Positions 54,524 to 63,305 of a DNA stretch of 64,000 nt are shown piece after piece. Positions within the stretch are counted from its first letter, which is position 1. Every line of letters starts with the position of its first letter. This DNA comes from Legionella sp. PATHC035 (GTDB taxonomy: Bacteria > Pseudomonadota > Gammaproteobacteria > Legionellales > Legionellaceae). The DNA is taken from assembly GCF_026191115.1 (NCBI RefSeq), contig NZ_JAPHOT010000001.1, positions 1,514,501 to 1,578,500 on the forward strand, read 5' to 3'. Position numbers and translations under genes: made by a program. A model generated the notes under the pieces. It did no database searches. It saw only the letters and a program-made list of their open reading frames with translations, and was not told where the DNA came from.

Positions 54524-57100
54524 ATGCCTAAATCCAGAAGCTATATTTTTTATGTTGATGGGATGACCTGTGCTAACTGCAGTGGGACTATTAGAAGTTA
54601 TCTGCAAGGCCAACTATCTAACAGGATGATACATTTTCACGCAGACATCACTACACCTGATCCTAAAAAAGTAACCGTAATTGTTAAAGAGGATGATGAA
54701 GAAAAACGAGTTGATCAGGAAATCTGGTTGGAACTTAAGAACCATATTGAAGAGGTCGGTTTTACATGTAGAAGATATGAATATCAACCCGATAAAAAGG
54801 ACGCACCGCAAGCACCGGCGGAGCAACTAACACCCTTTAAGCAAACCATCAATAAAATCAAAAATTTTTTTAACTCGCATTGGCTTCTTGGTGCAGTCGG
54901 ATGCGTGTCAGGAGTGGCAGTACTTATCCTTTGTCTTGCAACCGGCGGACTCTCACTTCCTGTGATGGCGTCTCTTGCTGTTTTTAGTAGTTTATTAACC
55001 CTATTACTTGGTTATAACTCCTATTATGACGCTTGGATAAAATTGACCAAAAGCAAAAAATTAACTATGGACAGTTTATTTGCGCTCAGTACTGCTTCCA
55101 TCATAGTTTGCTCAATCGCCTCACTCTTTGTACCTTGGCTTCCGATGATGTTTGAAGCCGGTTTGCTTATTTATGGCTTTAGACATATAGGTATTGCGAT
55201 AGAAGATACCATTAAAGAAAAAATTGGCACCACTAAGTTTCAGGACCGAGTCCCTAAAGTTGTAAGAAAACAGAACACTGATGGCTTTGATGAAATTAGT
55301 TTAGAGTTGATTAATAAAGACGACGTGATTATTGTGCATCCAGGGGAAGTTATACCTCTTGATGGCACCTGTGAAAATGAAAGTATCATTTACAATACCA
55401 TCATTACCGGAGCTACCCTTCCTCATTATTTTCCTCCACAAGCAAAAGTAGTGGCTGGCATGCGCTTAGCGAACCATGCAAACCCTTTAGCTATTCGTGT
55501 CACAAAAAATCACAAAGAATCCTACCTGGCACGGCTCGATAAGGCAATAGAAGCATCGGCGTTGGAAGCGGCACCCATTGAATTAAAAACCGAACAACTA
55601 TTAACTTATTTTATCCCAACCGTCATTGCATTAGCAGTGGCCTCTGGAATCATTATCGGCCTCTTTTATCCCGCCGCTATCGCAATTCAGTGCGCCGTAT
55701 CGGTTTTAGTAAGTGCTTGCCCCTGTACTCTAGGGTTAATTACGCCTTTTGCGGTAAAAACAGGAATGCACAAAGCAGCAGAAAATGGAGTGACCTTTAA
55801 TAGTGCCAAAACATTACAACATGCAGAACAAATAGACACGGTAATTTTTGATTTGAATGGCACCCTTACAACAGGGGTTCCTAATATCAAAGAACTGTAT
55901 CTATTTGATGAGAGTGGACTTACCGAATCAGAGTTACTCTCCTATTGTTCGGCCCTAGAAAAAAAGTCAACTCATTCCATAGGACAAGCGATTTATTCGT
56001 TTGCCAATCAACATCAGCTGGCACATTATAAAGTTACGGATCTAGATGACTCTCATCATTCTGGAGTTTCTGGGGTAATAAGGAATAAAAAATATACTAT
56101 TGGCAGCATGACGCTAATTAAAGAAAAAAAGATCGCCATTCCCGCTAAATTCAAACAACCAAAATTAGAAGCAGGGGATCAGGTAGTCTATGTTGCGCGC
56201 GAGAATTCTGTGATCGGATTCATGGTAATCACCGATCCGCTACGTGAAGATGCCTATTGTACTATTCGTACATTAAAGGCTATGGGAAAAGAAATCTGCT
56301 TGTGTACTGGAGCAGATGAAGAAACAGCGATTCGTTATGCTAGAGCGCTTGGCATCGAAAACGTTTATGCCGGCTGCAAACCCACTTCTCTAGAAGAAAA
56401 TGATCAACATGAAAATGCCCTGTCCAAAACTTCCCGTATCCTCGCTTTAAGGAGGAAAGGACATAAAGTAGCCATGGTAGGCGATGCGGGAAATGATACC
56501 CCTGGAATGAAGGTCAGTGACTTAGGCATAGCCGTAATATCGGACAGCAGTGATGTTTTAACGCAAGAGGCAGCAGGAGCGGTCATTCATAAAGGAATGC
56601 TACTGCCTATCGCTTCAGTTTTTGCAATCTCCAAACAAACGGTATCCAATATTAATCAAAATCTAGCCATGAGCCTGGCCTACAATCTCGGCTCCATCTT
56701 GGTATCTGGCGGGTTATTGGTTGCAGTGGGTTTGACCCTTAATCCAGTAGTTGGCGTCACATTAATGATTCTTCAAGCATGCATGATTTTTATGAATGTC
56801 TATCGCTTTAAAGAACAACCTCTAGAACATTTGCAAGAAGAGGCCAAGCGATATCAGGAAGCCAGCTCACCTATCGAATCATCTCATGCAAGAATCCACA
56901 AACACACCCCCACTGGTTATCAAAGCGAACTGGTTTGTGATGAGGAGCCCCCATATACTCGACCGAAACAACAGCAAGCAACCACATTTCTTTTTTGGGA
57001 CAGCTGTTTTAATAAGGAAGGTAATGACGTGGAGTGCCCCTCGTTTGACACTGATTTAGAAAATCATTCAGAGATGGCTTTCAATAAAAAAATACATTAG
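54524..57100 (+). CDS. Heavy-metal-type P-type ATPase with altered catalytic motifs
   Basis: 858 residues, P1B (copper-type) layout. N-terminal HMA domain with GMTCANC (C16, C19); membrane helices from about 118; actuator about 245-320; ion-site C399-P-C401 in 'SACPCTLGLITPF'; P/N domains about 435-690; two C-terminal helices; then a ~75-residue Gln/Glu/His-rich tail not usual in the family. Key motifs deviate: TGES is T295-G-A-T298 (no catalytic Glu); DKTGT is D443-L-N-G-T447 (phosphorylatable Asp kept); the N-domain S-x-H-P is S482-T-H-S485; GDGxNDxP is G653-D-A-G-N-D-T-P. Probably not a normal cycling pump; could be regulatory or specialised. Directly downstream of icmX but behind a terminator. 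Confidence 0.85.
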   Translation: MPKSRSYIFYVDGMTCANCSGTIRSYLQGQLSNRMIHFHADITTPDPKKVTVIVKEDDEEKRVDQEIWLELKNHIEEVGFTCRRYEYQPDKKDAPQAPAEQLTPFKQTINKIKNFFNSHWLLGAVGCVSGVAVLILCLATGGLSLPVMASLAVFSSLLTLLLGYNSYYDAWIKLTKSKKLTMDSLFALSTASIIVCSIASLFVPWLPMMFEAGLLIYGFRHIGIAIEDTIKEKIGTTKFQDRVPKVVRKQNTDGFDEISLELINKDDVIIVHPGEVIPLDGTCENESIIYNTIITGATLPHYFPPQAKVVAGMRLANHANPLAIRVTKNHKESYLARLDKAIEASALEAAPIELKTEQLLTYFIPTVIALAVASGIIIGLFYPAAIAIQCAVSVLVSACPCTLGLITPFAVKTGMHKAAENGVTFNSAKTLQHAEQIDTVIFDLNGTLTTGVPNIKELYLFDESGLTESELLSYCSALEKKSTHSIGQAIYSFANQHQLAHYKVTDLDDSHHSGVSGVIRNKKYTIGSMTLIKEKKIAIPAKFKQPKLEAGDQVVYVARENSVIGFMVITDPLREDAYCTIRTLKAMGKEICLCTGADEETAIRYARALGIENVYAGCKPTSLEENDQHENALSKTSRILALRRKGHKVAMVGDAGNDTPGMKVSDLGIAVISDSSDVLTQEAAGAVIHKGMLLPIASVFAISKQTVSNINQNLAMSLAYNLGSILVSGGLLVAVGLTLNPVVGVTLMILQACMIFMNVYRFKEQPLEHLQEEAKRYQEASSPIESSHARIHKHTPTGYQSELVCDEEPPYTRPKQQQATTFLFWDSCFNKEGNDVECPSFDTDLENHSEMAFNKKIH

Positions 57101-57279
57101 TAAGAGCCAATAAAGCAGCACCGCAGTAGCGTGGTAGAGACAACAAATGGCAAGCGTTCAAACAATTGCTGCAACTAAGGACGACCTAGGGACGATTGAA
57201 ACTCGAATTTCACTCAAGTCAGGTATGTGGATGAGGTTGGGGGTAATGAAGTTGACGTCCTAGTCCACTCACTTATTTG

Positions 57280-58308
57280 CTATGGACGATAACCATCTAA
57301 AACAACTGCTAATTTTTCCATTACCTCATCCACGGAAATCAATTGCATGGGCTCGTCACCGTGTACATGCTGACCCCAAACATCTTCAATTCGCTTGCTG
57401 CCCAGAATTTTTTCTGCTGCCTCAGGATAGCGATTGACCACTAAATGTTGAAAAAGGTAGGGACCAGATATAAGCGGGTTAGTCACGGCGTGCAACGCAA
57501 TAACTGGGGTATTTACCGCAGTGGACATATGTGAAGGCCCCGTGTCAGGGCAAAGAACAACGGTCGCTTTGCTTATGAGCGCTAATAATTGTTTGGGTCT
57601 CGTTTTGCCAACGAGATTGATTGCAGGGATAACTTGAGCTATTTGTTCTGCCAAATGTTTATCAAAATCAATCGGCCCTCCAGTGATCACCACTTGCACG
57701 TTCCATTTTTCCTGGGCTCGTTGCAAGACTTCAATATATCGATCAATAGGCCAACTACGCTCAGGTTTACTGGCGGCGGGATTAATGATCAAAATAGGGC
57801 CTTGTTTGGGTAGGTGCTCATCCGCCCATTCATAGTCTGCAGGAGCAATAGGTAAATCCCAGCGAATAACACGCTCCTTTATTCCTAGTGCCTGAGCAAA
57901 TTTTAAAAAACCATCCAAGGTATGCTCTAAGCCCGGAGTAATTCGTTCATTAACAAATAAACCATGAGCATCATTGGCTCGGTGCTCGTCATAACCTATT
58001 TTTCGTTTTGCTCTAATCAGGGGATAGAGTAGATTAGTCCTAAGACTTGCTTGTGGCGCTAATAATACATCGAAAGTGCGCCCTTTCATTTGTTTTTTAA
58101 AGCGCCAATAATCCAAAACACTGTTCGGCTTGTCGATTAAAATGAACTCCACACCATCCATCCCTTCCACCAAATCAAAAGCAGGCTTGGAAATGATCCA
58201 AGTCAACTTGGCTTGTGGGAGACTGGCTTGCAACGTTCTAATGAGCGGAACAGCCATTAGAACATCACCTAATGCAGATAAACGTACTATACAAATAGAT
58301 TTAATCAT
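57280..58308 (-). CDS. Glycosyltransferase family 9 (heptosyltransferase-like)
   Basis: 342 residues from ATG 58308 (frame open to 58332). Seen: 'ICIVRLSALGDVLMAVPLIRTLQASLP', 'LIRAKRKIGYDEHRA', 'ILIINPAASKPERSWP', 'VVITGGP', and the sugar-nucleotide site 'TVVLCPDTGPSHMSTAVNTPVIALHAVTNP'. Matches ADP-heptose:LPS heptosyltransferases; acceptor unknown. Its start overlaps the small zinc-finger gene by 8 bases, so miaA, the zinc-finger gene and this one form one unit. Confidence 0.9.
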   Translation of the reverse strand: MIKSICIVRLSALGDVLMAVPLIRTLQASLPQAKLTWIISKPAFDLVEGMDGVEFILIDKPNSVLDYWRFKKQMKGRTFDVLLAPQASLRTNLLYPLIRAKRKIGYDEHRANDAHGLFVNERITPGLEHTLDGFLKFAQALGIKERVIRWDLPIAPADYEWADEHLPKQGPILIINPAASKPERSWPIDRYIEVLQRAQEKWNVQVVITGGPIDFDKHLAEQIAQVIPAINLVGKTRPKQLLALISKATVVLCPDTGPSHMSTAVNTPVIALHAVTNPLISGPYLFQHLVVNRYPEAAEKILGSKRIEDVWGQHVHGDEPMQLISVDEVMEKLAVVLDGYRP

Positions 58309-58495
58309 TCTGTAAAACAAACCGCGAACCACAATAAGGACAAACTTCTACTCCAGTTTTTTCGATAGGTAAATAAACCTTAGGGTGAGCATTCCACACA
58401 ACCATATCCTTTGTTGGACAACTCAAAGGTAATTCATTACGATGGACTATATAATTTTTTTCTGTACTTGCTGGTTCTTTTTTAACTTTTGACAT
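58301..58495 (-). CDS. Small zinc-finger protein (NDUFS6/PF10276-like)
   Basis: 64 residues. 'LSCPTKDMVVWNAHPKVYLPIEKTGVEVCPYCGSRFVL': C26, H37 and the C-P-Y-C pair are the metal ligands of the zinc-finger domain shared with mitochondrial complex I subunit NDUFS6. Bacterial role unknown. Overlaps miaA by 14 bases upstream and the GT9 gene by 8 bases. Confidence 0.88.
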   Translation of the reverse strand: MSKVKKEPASTEKNYIVHRNELPLSCPTKDMVVWNAHPKVYLPIEKTGVEVCPYCGSRFVLQND

Positions 58496-59450
58496 GATGT
58501 TCCTTTGATACGTGTTTGGTAGGATTATCTAATATTTCCCCAATTTTCGCTATAATCTCATCGCGAAAAGCCTCATTTTGTGGATCATAATAGAATGCCT
58601 CTCCCCAATGCCTAAGCCAGGTTAACTGGCGTTTCGCCAATTGCCGCGTCGCTGCAATCCCTTTATCACGCATGAGGGAATAATCACAATTCTCTTGCAA
58701 GTATTCGAGTACCTGCCTGTACCCTACACAACGCATGGCTGGCAAGTTCATGGTTAGATTCCATTTTTGCTGTAACTGTTTTACCTCTTCAATAAAGCCT
58801 TCAGTAAGCATCTGATCATAGCGTTGAGCTATCCGTTCGTGCAACCATGCTCTTTGCTCAGGGAAAAGAATAAAATTCACAAAGTGATAGTCCGTTTTTT
58901 CATTCGGTTGAACAAGAAAGGAAGACAGAGTCTTACCAGTCACATAATATACCTCTAGGGCACGTTGAATTCGTTGTGCATCATGAGCATGGATCCGTGC
59001 AGCAGATTCTGGATCAATCTGTTCTAATTTTTGATGGAGAACAGCCCAACCGCATAAAGCCGCCTCTTCTTCTAACTGCTGGCGTACAACTGGATCCGCT
59101 TCGGGCAAATGAGATAACCCTTTTTGTAGCGCATTAAAATACATCATCGTCCCCCCTACAAGAAGAGGAATTTTCCCTTTTTTGAAAATTGTGTCACATA
59201 AAGATAAGGCGTCAGTACAAAATTGAGCAGCAGAGTAGGACTCAACAGGATCTTTAATATCGATTAGATGATGTGGCGCACTATGCAACTCCTCAGGAGT
59301 TGGTTTGGCCGTTCCAATGTCCATACCCCGATAAATCATTGCGGAATCAACGCTAATAATTTCAAAAGGATAACGTGTTATTAATTCACACGCTAAAGAC
59401 GTTTTCCCTGATGCAGTAGGTCCCATTAAACAAAAAATTAAGTTAACCAT
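58482..59450 (-). CDS. miaA: tRNA dimethylallyltransferase
   Basis: 322 residues. Adds a dimethylallyl group to A37 of tRNAs reading UNN codons. Seen: 'CLMGPTASGKTSLACEL', 'EIISVDSAMIYRGMDIGTAKPT', 'HHLIDI', 'LLVGGTMMYFNALQKGLS', 'RCVGYRQVLEYL', 'RQLTWLRHW'. Not followed by hfq as in E. coli; instead by the zinc-finger and GT9 genes. A 293-base repeat-filled gap separates it from mutL. Confidence 0.96.
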   Translation of the reverse strand: MVNLIFCLMGPTASGKTSLACELITRYPFEIISVDSAMIYRGMDIGTAKPTPEELHSAPHHLIDIKDPVESYSAAQFCTDALSLCDTIFKKGKIPLLVGGTMMYFNALQKGLSHLPEADPVVRQQLEEEAALCGWAVLHQKLEQIDPESAARIHAHDAQRIQRALEVYYVTGKTLSSFLVQPNEKTDYHFVNFILFPEQRAWLHERIAQRYDQMLTEGFIEEVKQLQQKWNLTMNLPAMRCVGYRQVLEYLQENCDYSLMRDKGIAATRQLAKRQLTWLRHWGEAFYYDPQNEAFRDEIIAKIGEILDNPTKHVSKEHHVKS

Positions 59451-59480
59451 TCAAGTTCTCAATAAAACAATCATAAGATT

Positions 59481-59712
59481 ACCCTCATCCGCCCTTGCGG
59501 GCACCTTATCCCTTGCAGGGAAAAGGGATTTTTATCGTGCTCCTGCATGTGAGAAAAAGTTATCTTATCCCTACCTGAGAGAAAGAGCTTTATCTAATCC
59601 CCACCGGTGAGAAAGAGCTTCATCTTATCCCTACTGGTGAGATAAGGATTTTAATTTATTTTAAGAGAGAATCCCCTCTCCCAAGCCATGGGAGAGGGGT
59701 AGGGGTGAGGGT
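59481..59712. repeat. Composite intergenic repeat with tandem 30-bp units
   Basis: Outer ends ACCCTCATCC (59481-59490) and GGGTGAGGGT (59703-59712) are inverted with one mismatch. Inside: GCCC-TTGC-GGGC, a tandem array (59549-59576, 59577-59606, 59607-59636, partial 59637-59652) with unit GTGAGAAAGAGCTT.ATCT.ATCCC.AC.G, and a perfect 10-bp hairpin CCCCTCTCCC (59673-59682)/GGGAGAGGGG (59690-59699). Related to the blocks at 6431, 25030 and 26300. Confidence 0.65.
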
Positions 59713-59743
59713 TGTAATCAGTCCTGATAAAAATCAGCAATGA

Positions 59744-61390
59744 CTATGCCCCCACTAGCTTTCTACATGCTTCATTTGTTAATGCTTTAAACAATCCTGG
59801 CTGCTGATGTCCCTCTTGATAAATATGCAACAGCAACTCATTTAAATCGATTTTTTCCTCTAAACTAAGCAGTCTAGGATCAAATAATTGTGAGCGACTC
59901 ATTAACTCCATTAATGTGCTCTGCTGAACTACACCACATTCCGCAACAGAATCCAAGAACAAACGCAAATCCAAATAGGGCATACATAGAGGAATACTGC
60001 GAATCTGCACTTCATGCTCTCCAATCCACTCAAGACCCACTCCTAACTGTTTGAGGCCCTGCTCCAAATGTTCTTTGTGGTTTTGGAGTTTCAAAGGAAG
60101 AGAATAGCGAATCGGCACCAATAAAGGCCTACTCGCTAGAGGCAAAACCAATTGGGAAATTTGCTTTTCCAGCTTATATTGATGTAACGCCACCACATCA
60201 ATAACATGCGGTTGCTGATGAATAAATGTTAAAATGTACCTATTGGTTAAAATGACCCAAGGTAATTCAGTTTCCGAAGAATCACGTGGTCTTTTGAATT
60301 CGCTCAATTGAGGATAAGGTTCATAAATCTCTTGATTTTGACCTTGCGCTGATGGGTGGAATAATACATATGAAGCGGCATCCTCCATATCATGTTTTGT
60401 TTTCAATGCCGCACTCAATTGGGAAGTAAAAAAATCAAATACCAACCGTGGTTGCTGAAAGCGTACTTCATGCTTGGTTGGATGTACGTTCACATCCACC
60501 TCCGCATGGTTCATCGTGAAGTACAATACACATGCAGGAAATCGTCCAGGATGTAACAAACCATCATAAGCCTGTTTTAGGGCCTGGTTTACCAACTTAT
60601 CTTTAACCATGCGCTGATTAATATAAACCCACAGTCGATCATTCTGGCTGCGCTGAAAATTGGGACCACTGATCCATCCATTGAGTTTCATTGCTCCATG
60701 CGCTACATCAAGATAAATGGAATCTTTAATAAAAGCATGCCCCAATATCCGGGTTATACGTGTTAAACAAGCTTGTTCGTTTGTTGCTGCAGGCAACGAT
60801 AAAATTTGTTTTCCATTATGTTTGAGGGTAAGCGCAATGTGGGGCGCACTCAAAGCAAATCGTTTCACAACAGTTTCTATCGCTTGAAACTCCAGTTTTT
60901 CACTTTTCAGAAATCGTTTCCGAACCGGTGCATTAAAAAATAAATCAACCACATCTACTGTAGTTCCTACATTGCGTGCACAGGGTGAAATAGACCGCTC
61001 AGTTCCTTGTACACGTAACATAGCAGCCGTCTCTTGGTGTTCCGGTTTAGAACTGATTGTAACTTTTGCTACGGAGGCAATACTGGCCAATGCTTCACCA
61101 CGAAATCCCATGCTATCAATCGCATACAAGTCATCCAATGAATTAATTTTACTGGTCGCATGCGCGGCAATTGCTAAAGGTAAATCTTCTGCTAGGATTC
61201 CTGTTCCATTATCACTGATCTTAATTTGATTGAGTCCACCATAACCTATTTCGATGGTGATGGTGTCAGCCCCTGCATCAAAAGAATTTTCCAATAGTTC
61301 TTTTACTACCGAAGCAGGTCGCTCTATAACCTCGCCCGCAGCAATTTGATTGGCGATAAGCGGTGGTAGTTGCTGAATTCTTATGCCCAT
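59744..61390 (-). CDS. mutL: DNA mismatch repair protein MutL
   Basis: 548 residues (E. coli 615, mainly a shorter linker). GHKL ATPase: 'ANQIAAGEVIERPASVVKELLENSFDAGADTI' (key E and N), 'ISDNGTGI', 'GFRGEALASIASVA', 'HPTKHEVRF'. C-terminal dimerisation domain from about 365. The endonuclease motif DQHA-x2-E-x4-E is not present; the equivalent place reads 'VVALHQYKLEKQI'. Overlaps the amidase gene by 10 bases. Confidence 0.96.
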   Translation of the reverse strand: MGIRIQQLPPLIANQIAAGEVIERPASVVKELLENSFDAGADTITIEIGYGGLNQIKISDNGTGILAEDLPLAIAAHATSKINSLDDLYAIDSMGFRGEALASIASVAKVTISSKPEHQETAAMLRVQGTERSISPCARNVGTTVDVVDLFFNAPVRKRFLKSEKLEFQAIETVVKRFALSAPHIALTLKHNGKQILSLPAATNEQACLTRITRILGHAFIKDSIYLDVAHGAMKLNGWISGPNFQRSQNDRLWVYINQRMVKDKLVNQALKQAYDGLLHPGRFPACVLYFTMNHAEVDVNVHPTKHEVRFQQPRLVFDFFTSQLSAALKTKHDMEDAASYVLFHPSAQGQNQEIYEPYPQLSEFKRPRDSSETELPWVILTNRYILTFIHQQPHVIDVVALHQYKLEKQISQLVLPLASRPLLVPIRYSLPLKLQNHKEHLEQGLKQLGVGLEWIGEHEVQIRSIPLCMPYLDLRLFLDSVAECGVVQQSTLMELMSRSQLFDPRLLSLEEKIDLNELLLHIYQEGHQQPGLFKALTNEACRKLVGA

Positions 61391-62823
61391 GCCGGAGGAA
61401 TCACCAATTTCTGCCCCGGCTTAAGCAGGGTAATGCCGCGTAAATGATTTGTGGATTGGAGGGCTGCAACCGAAACATGATAGCGTGCGGCTATGGCGGG
61501 TAACGTTTCCCCAGCACGAACTAAATGGACATTGTTTGTTGTCATTGCCTCGATGCGAGATCCATGAGGAGGATTTTCCCAGAAGTATCCCTTAATCCCT
61601 TGAAAAATAGCCTGACTCAAACGCGCTTGATAACTAGGGTTTGTTAAATTACGTTCTTCTATGGGATTTGAAATAAACCCTGTTTCCACTAAAATGGAAG
61701 GAATATCAGCTGACTTCAACACCACAAAACCAGCCTGCTCCACTTTGTTATTATGTAAATTGGTAAAATTACCCAGTTGATTTAAAACGCGCCCCCCCAT
61801 TTGCAACCCTGCATTAATTGTTGCTGTTTGTGACAAATCAATGAGAACCGAGCGTACTACACCATTTTGATCATCCAAATCACCTAAATTCACGCCACCT
61901 AACTCGGAATAGTTTTCTTTTTCTGCCAGCCAGCGTGCCGCCTCACTCGTTGCCCCTCGTTGTGATAAAGCAAATACGGAAGCACCGTTTGAATGAGGAT
62001 TATTAAATGCATCCGCATGAATGGCGACAAATATATCCCCATTATATTTTCTGGCAATGTCCAGCCGCTGTCTCAGCCCTACATAATAATCTCCAGAGCG
62101 GGTTAATACGGCACGCATCCCCGGTTGCTTATCAATTAATTGTTTTAACTTCAAAGTAATTGCCAAAACAACGTCTTTTTCCCTGCTGTGATGAGGACCT
62201 CGAGCCCCAGGGTCTTTGCCTCCATGGCCGGCATCCAAAACCACAATCACATCACGCAGCTTTGAAGGCTTACCGCTTACTTTAATCGGTTGTTGATTTG
62301 CCAGAATAGGATGGACTGGCTGTTTCGGTGCAGTTTGTACAGCCACTTTTGCAGGTTGTCTATACTTTATATTGGCTTTTTGGGGCAACACGGGAGCACT
62401 CTTGGGAGCACTATTTACTGCAATTGGCTGAGCAACACGGCCACTATGCAATAAATCAACCCGTACACCACCAAAAGCCCCATTAGGCTTCCAAGGAGCT
62501 GAGCGGAGTTGTACATGTTGATTGACCTCGAAAACTAATCGTAAAGTGCGCGAATCAGAACGCCCGCTGCGAACTTGTCGTACCAACCCATTGATTAACC
62601 CCAGTTGATTTAAATCTACAGCGAGTTGTGTTTCCTTTAAATCCAATACAACGCGCTCGGGATTAGTTAAAAAGAACAATTTATGTGTAAATGGTCCATT
62701 GATTGTTAGAAAAAGCGACGTTTGATTTCCTTGTTGTTTCAAGAAAATGGACTTAAGTTGAGCACTAAATGTGGCAATAGAAAAAAGACACAGTACCACA
62801 AAACACCATGAGCGAACTATCAT
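61381..62823 (-). CDS. N-acetylmuramoyl-L-alanine amidase with AMIN and LysM domains
   Basis: 480 residues, exported (signal about 1-22). Order: AMIN domain (about 25-125, 'ERVVLDLKETQLAVD'), linker, Amidase_3 domain (about 190-410; zinc ligands in 'VVLDAGHGGKDPGARG', 'IHADAFNN', 'LVETGFISNP'), LysM (about 435-478). Same layout as AmiB; splits septal peptidoglycan. FtsEX-activator control is plausible since ftsEX is in this window. Overlaps tsaE by 4 bases. Confidence 0.94.
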   Translation of the reverse strand: MIVRSWCFVVLCLFSIATFSAQLKSIFLKQQGNQTSLFLTINGPFTHKLFFLTNPERVVLDLKETQLAVDLNQLGLINGLVRQVRSGRSDSRTLRLVFEVNQHVQLRSAPWKPNGAFGGVRVDLLHSGRVAQPIAVNSAPKSAPVLPQKANIKYRQPAKVAVQTAPKQPVHPILANQQPIKVSGKPSKLRDVIVVLDAGHGGKDPGARGPHHSREKDVVLAITLKLKQLIDKQPGMRAVLTRSGDYYVGLRQRLDIARKYNGDIFVAIHADAFNNPHSNGASVFALSQRGATSEAARWLAEKENYSELGGVNLGDLDDQNGVVRSVLIDLSQTATINAGLQMGGRVLNQLGNFTNLHNNKVEQAGFVVLKSADIPSILVETGFISNPIEERNLTNPSYQARLSQAIFQGIKGYFWENPPHGSRIEAMTTNNVHLVRAGETLPAIAARYHVSVAALQSTNHLRGITLLKPGQKLVIPPAWA

Positions 62824-63305
62824 GTTTCACCTGCTAGGCGAGCTAAAATTCTTTTACCCTCTGTGCTCAATGCCATTATTTGCATTTCACGTCCAGCCCC
62901 TTTAATACTTAACTTAAAACGAATATCCACATTAGGCAATGCTTTTCCTGCATTTTCAGCCCATTCAATGCAACAAATACTCCCTTGCGTAAAATAATCC
63001 CTGAATCCTAAATATTCTAGCTCCTCTTCATGATGTATTCGATAGAGATCAAAATGATGAATGGTCAAATGATTGCATATATAGCTCTCTACTAACGAAA
63101 AAGTTGGGCTTTTAATCGCAGATTGGACCCCAAGCTGCCTTAACATGGCGCGAATAATGGTGGTTTTACCAGCACCCAGATCGCCACTAAAAGTTATGAT
63201 TAAGGAAGGACAAAGACACGTTGCCAATCGAGCAGCAAACTGTTCACTTGCCTTTTCATCCGGTAAATCTAATCTTGCTGTATCTAATTCGCTATTTATC
63301 ATCAT
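62820..63305 (-). CDS. tsaE: tRNA threonylcarbamoyladenosine biosynthesis ATPase TsaE
   Basis: 161 residues. Walker A 'FSGDLGAGKTTIIRAML', 'IKSPTFSLVESY', 'IHHFDLYRIHHEEELEYLGFRDYF', 'CCIEWAENAGKALP'. Required with TsaB/C/D for t6A37 in tRNA. Start overlaps nnrD stop by 4 bases. Confidence 0.96.
   Translation of the reverse strand: MMINSELDTARLDLPDEKASEQFAARLATCLCPSLIITFSGDLGAGKTTIIRAMLRQLGVQSAIKSPTFSLVESYICNHLTIHHFDLYRIHHEEELEYLGFRDYFTQGSICCIEWAENAGKALPNVDIRFKLSIKGAGREMQIMALSTEGKRILARLAGET

Noticed and set aside
57147..57263. 38-codon ORF (M-A-S-V-Q-T-I-A-A-T...) after the ATPase gene
   Set aside because: No good ribosome-binding site, no family resemblance, and too short to support without conservation data.
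59549..59652. Possible CRISPR array
   Set aside because: Repeat units are directly adjacent with no spacers, degenerate, and no cas genes are present in the window.
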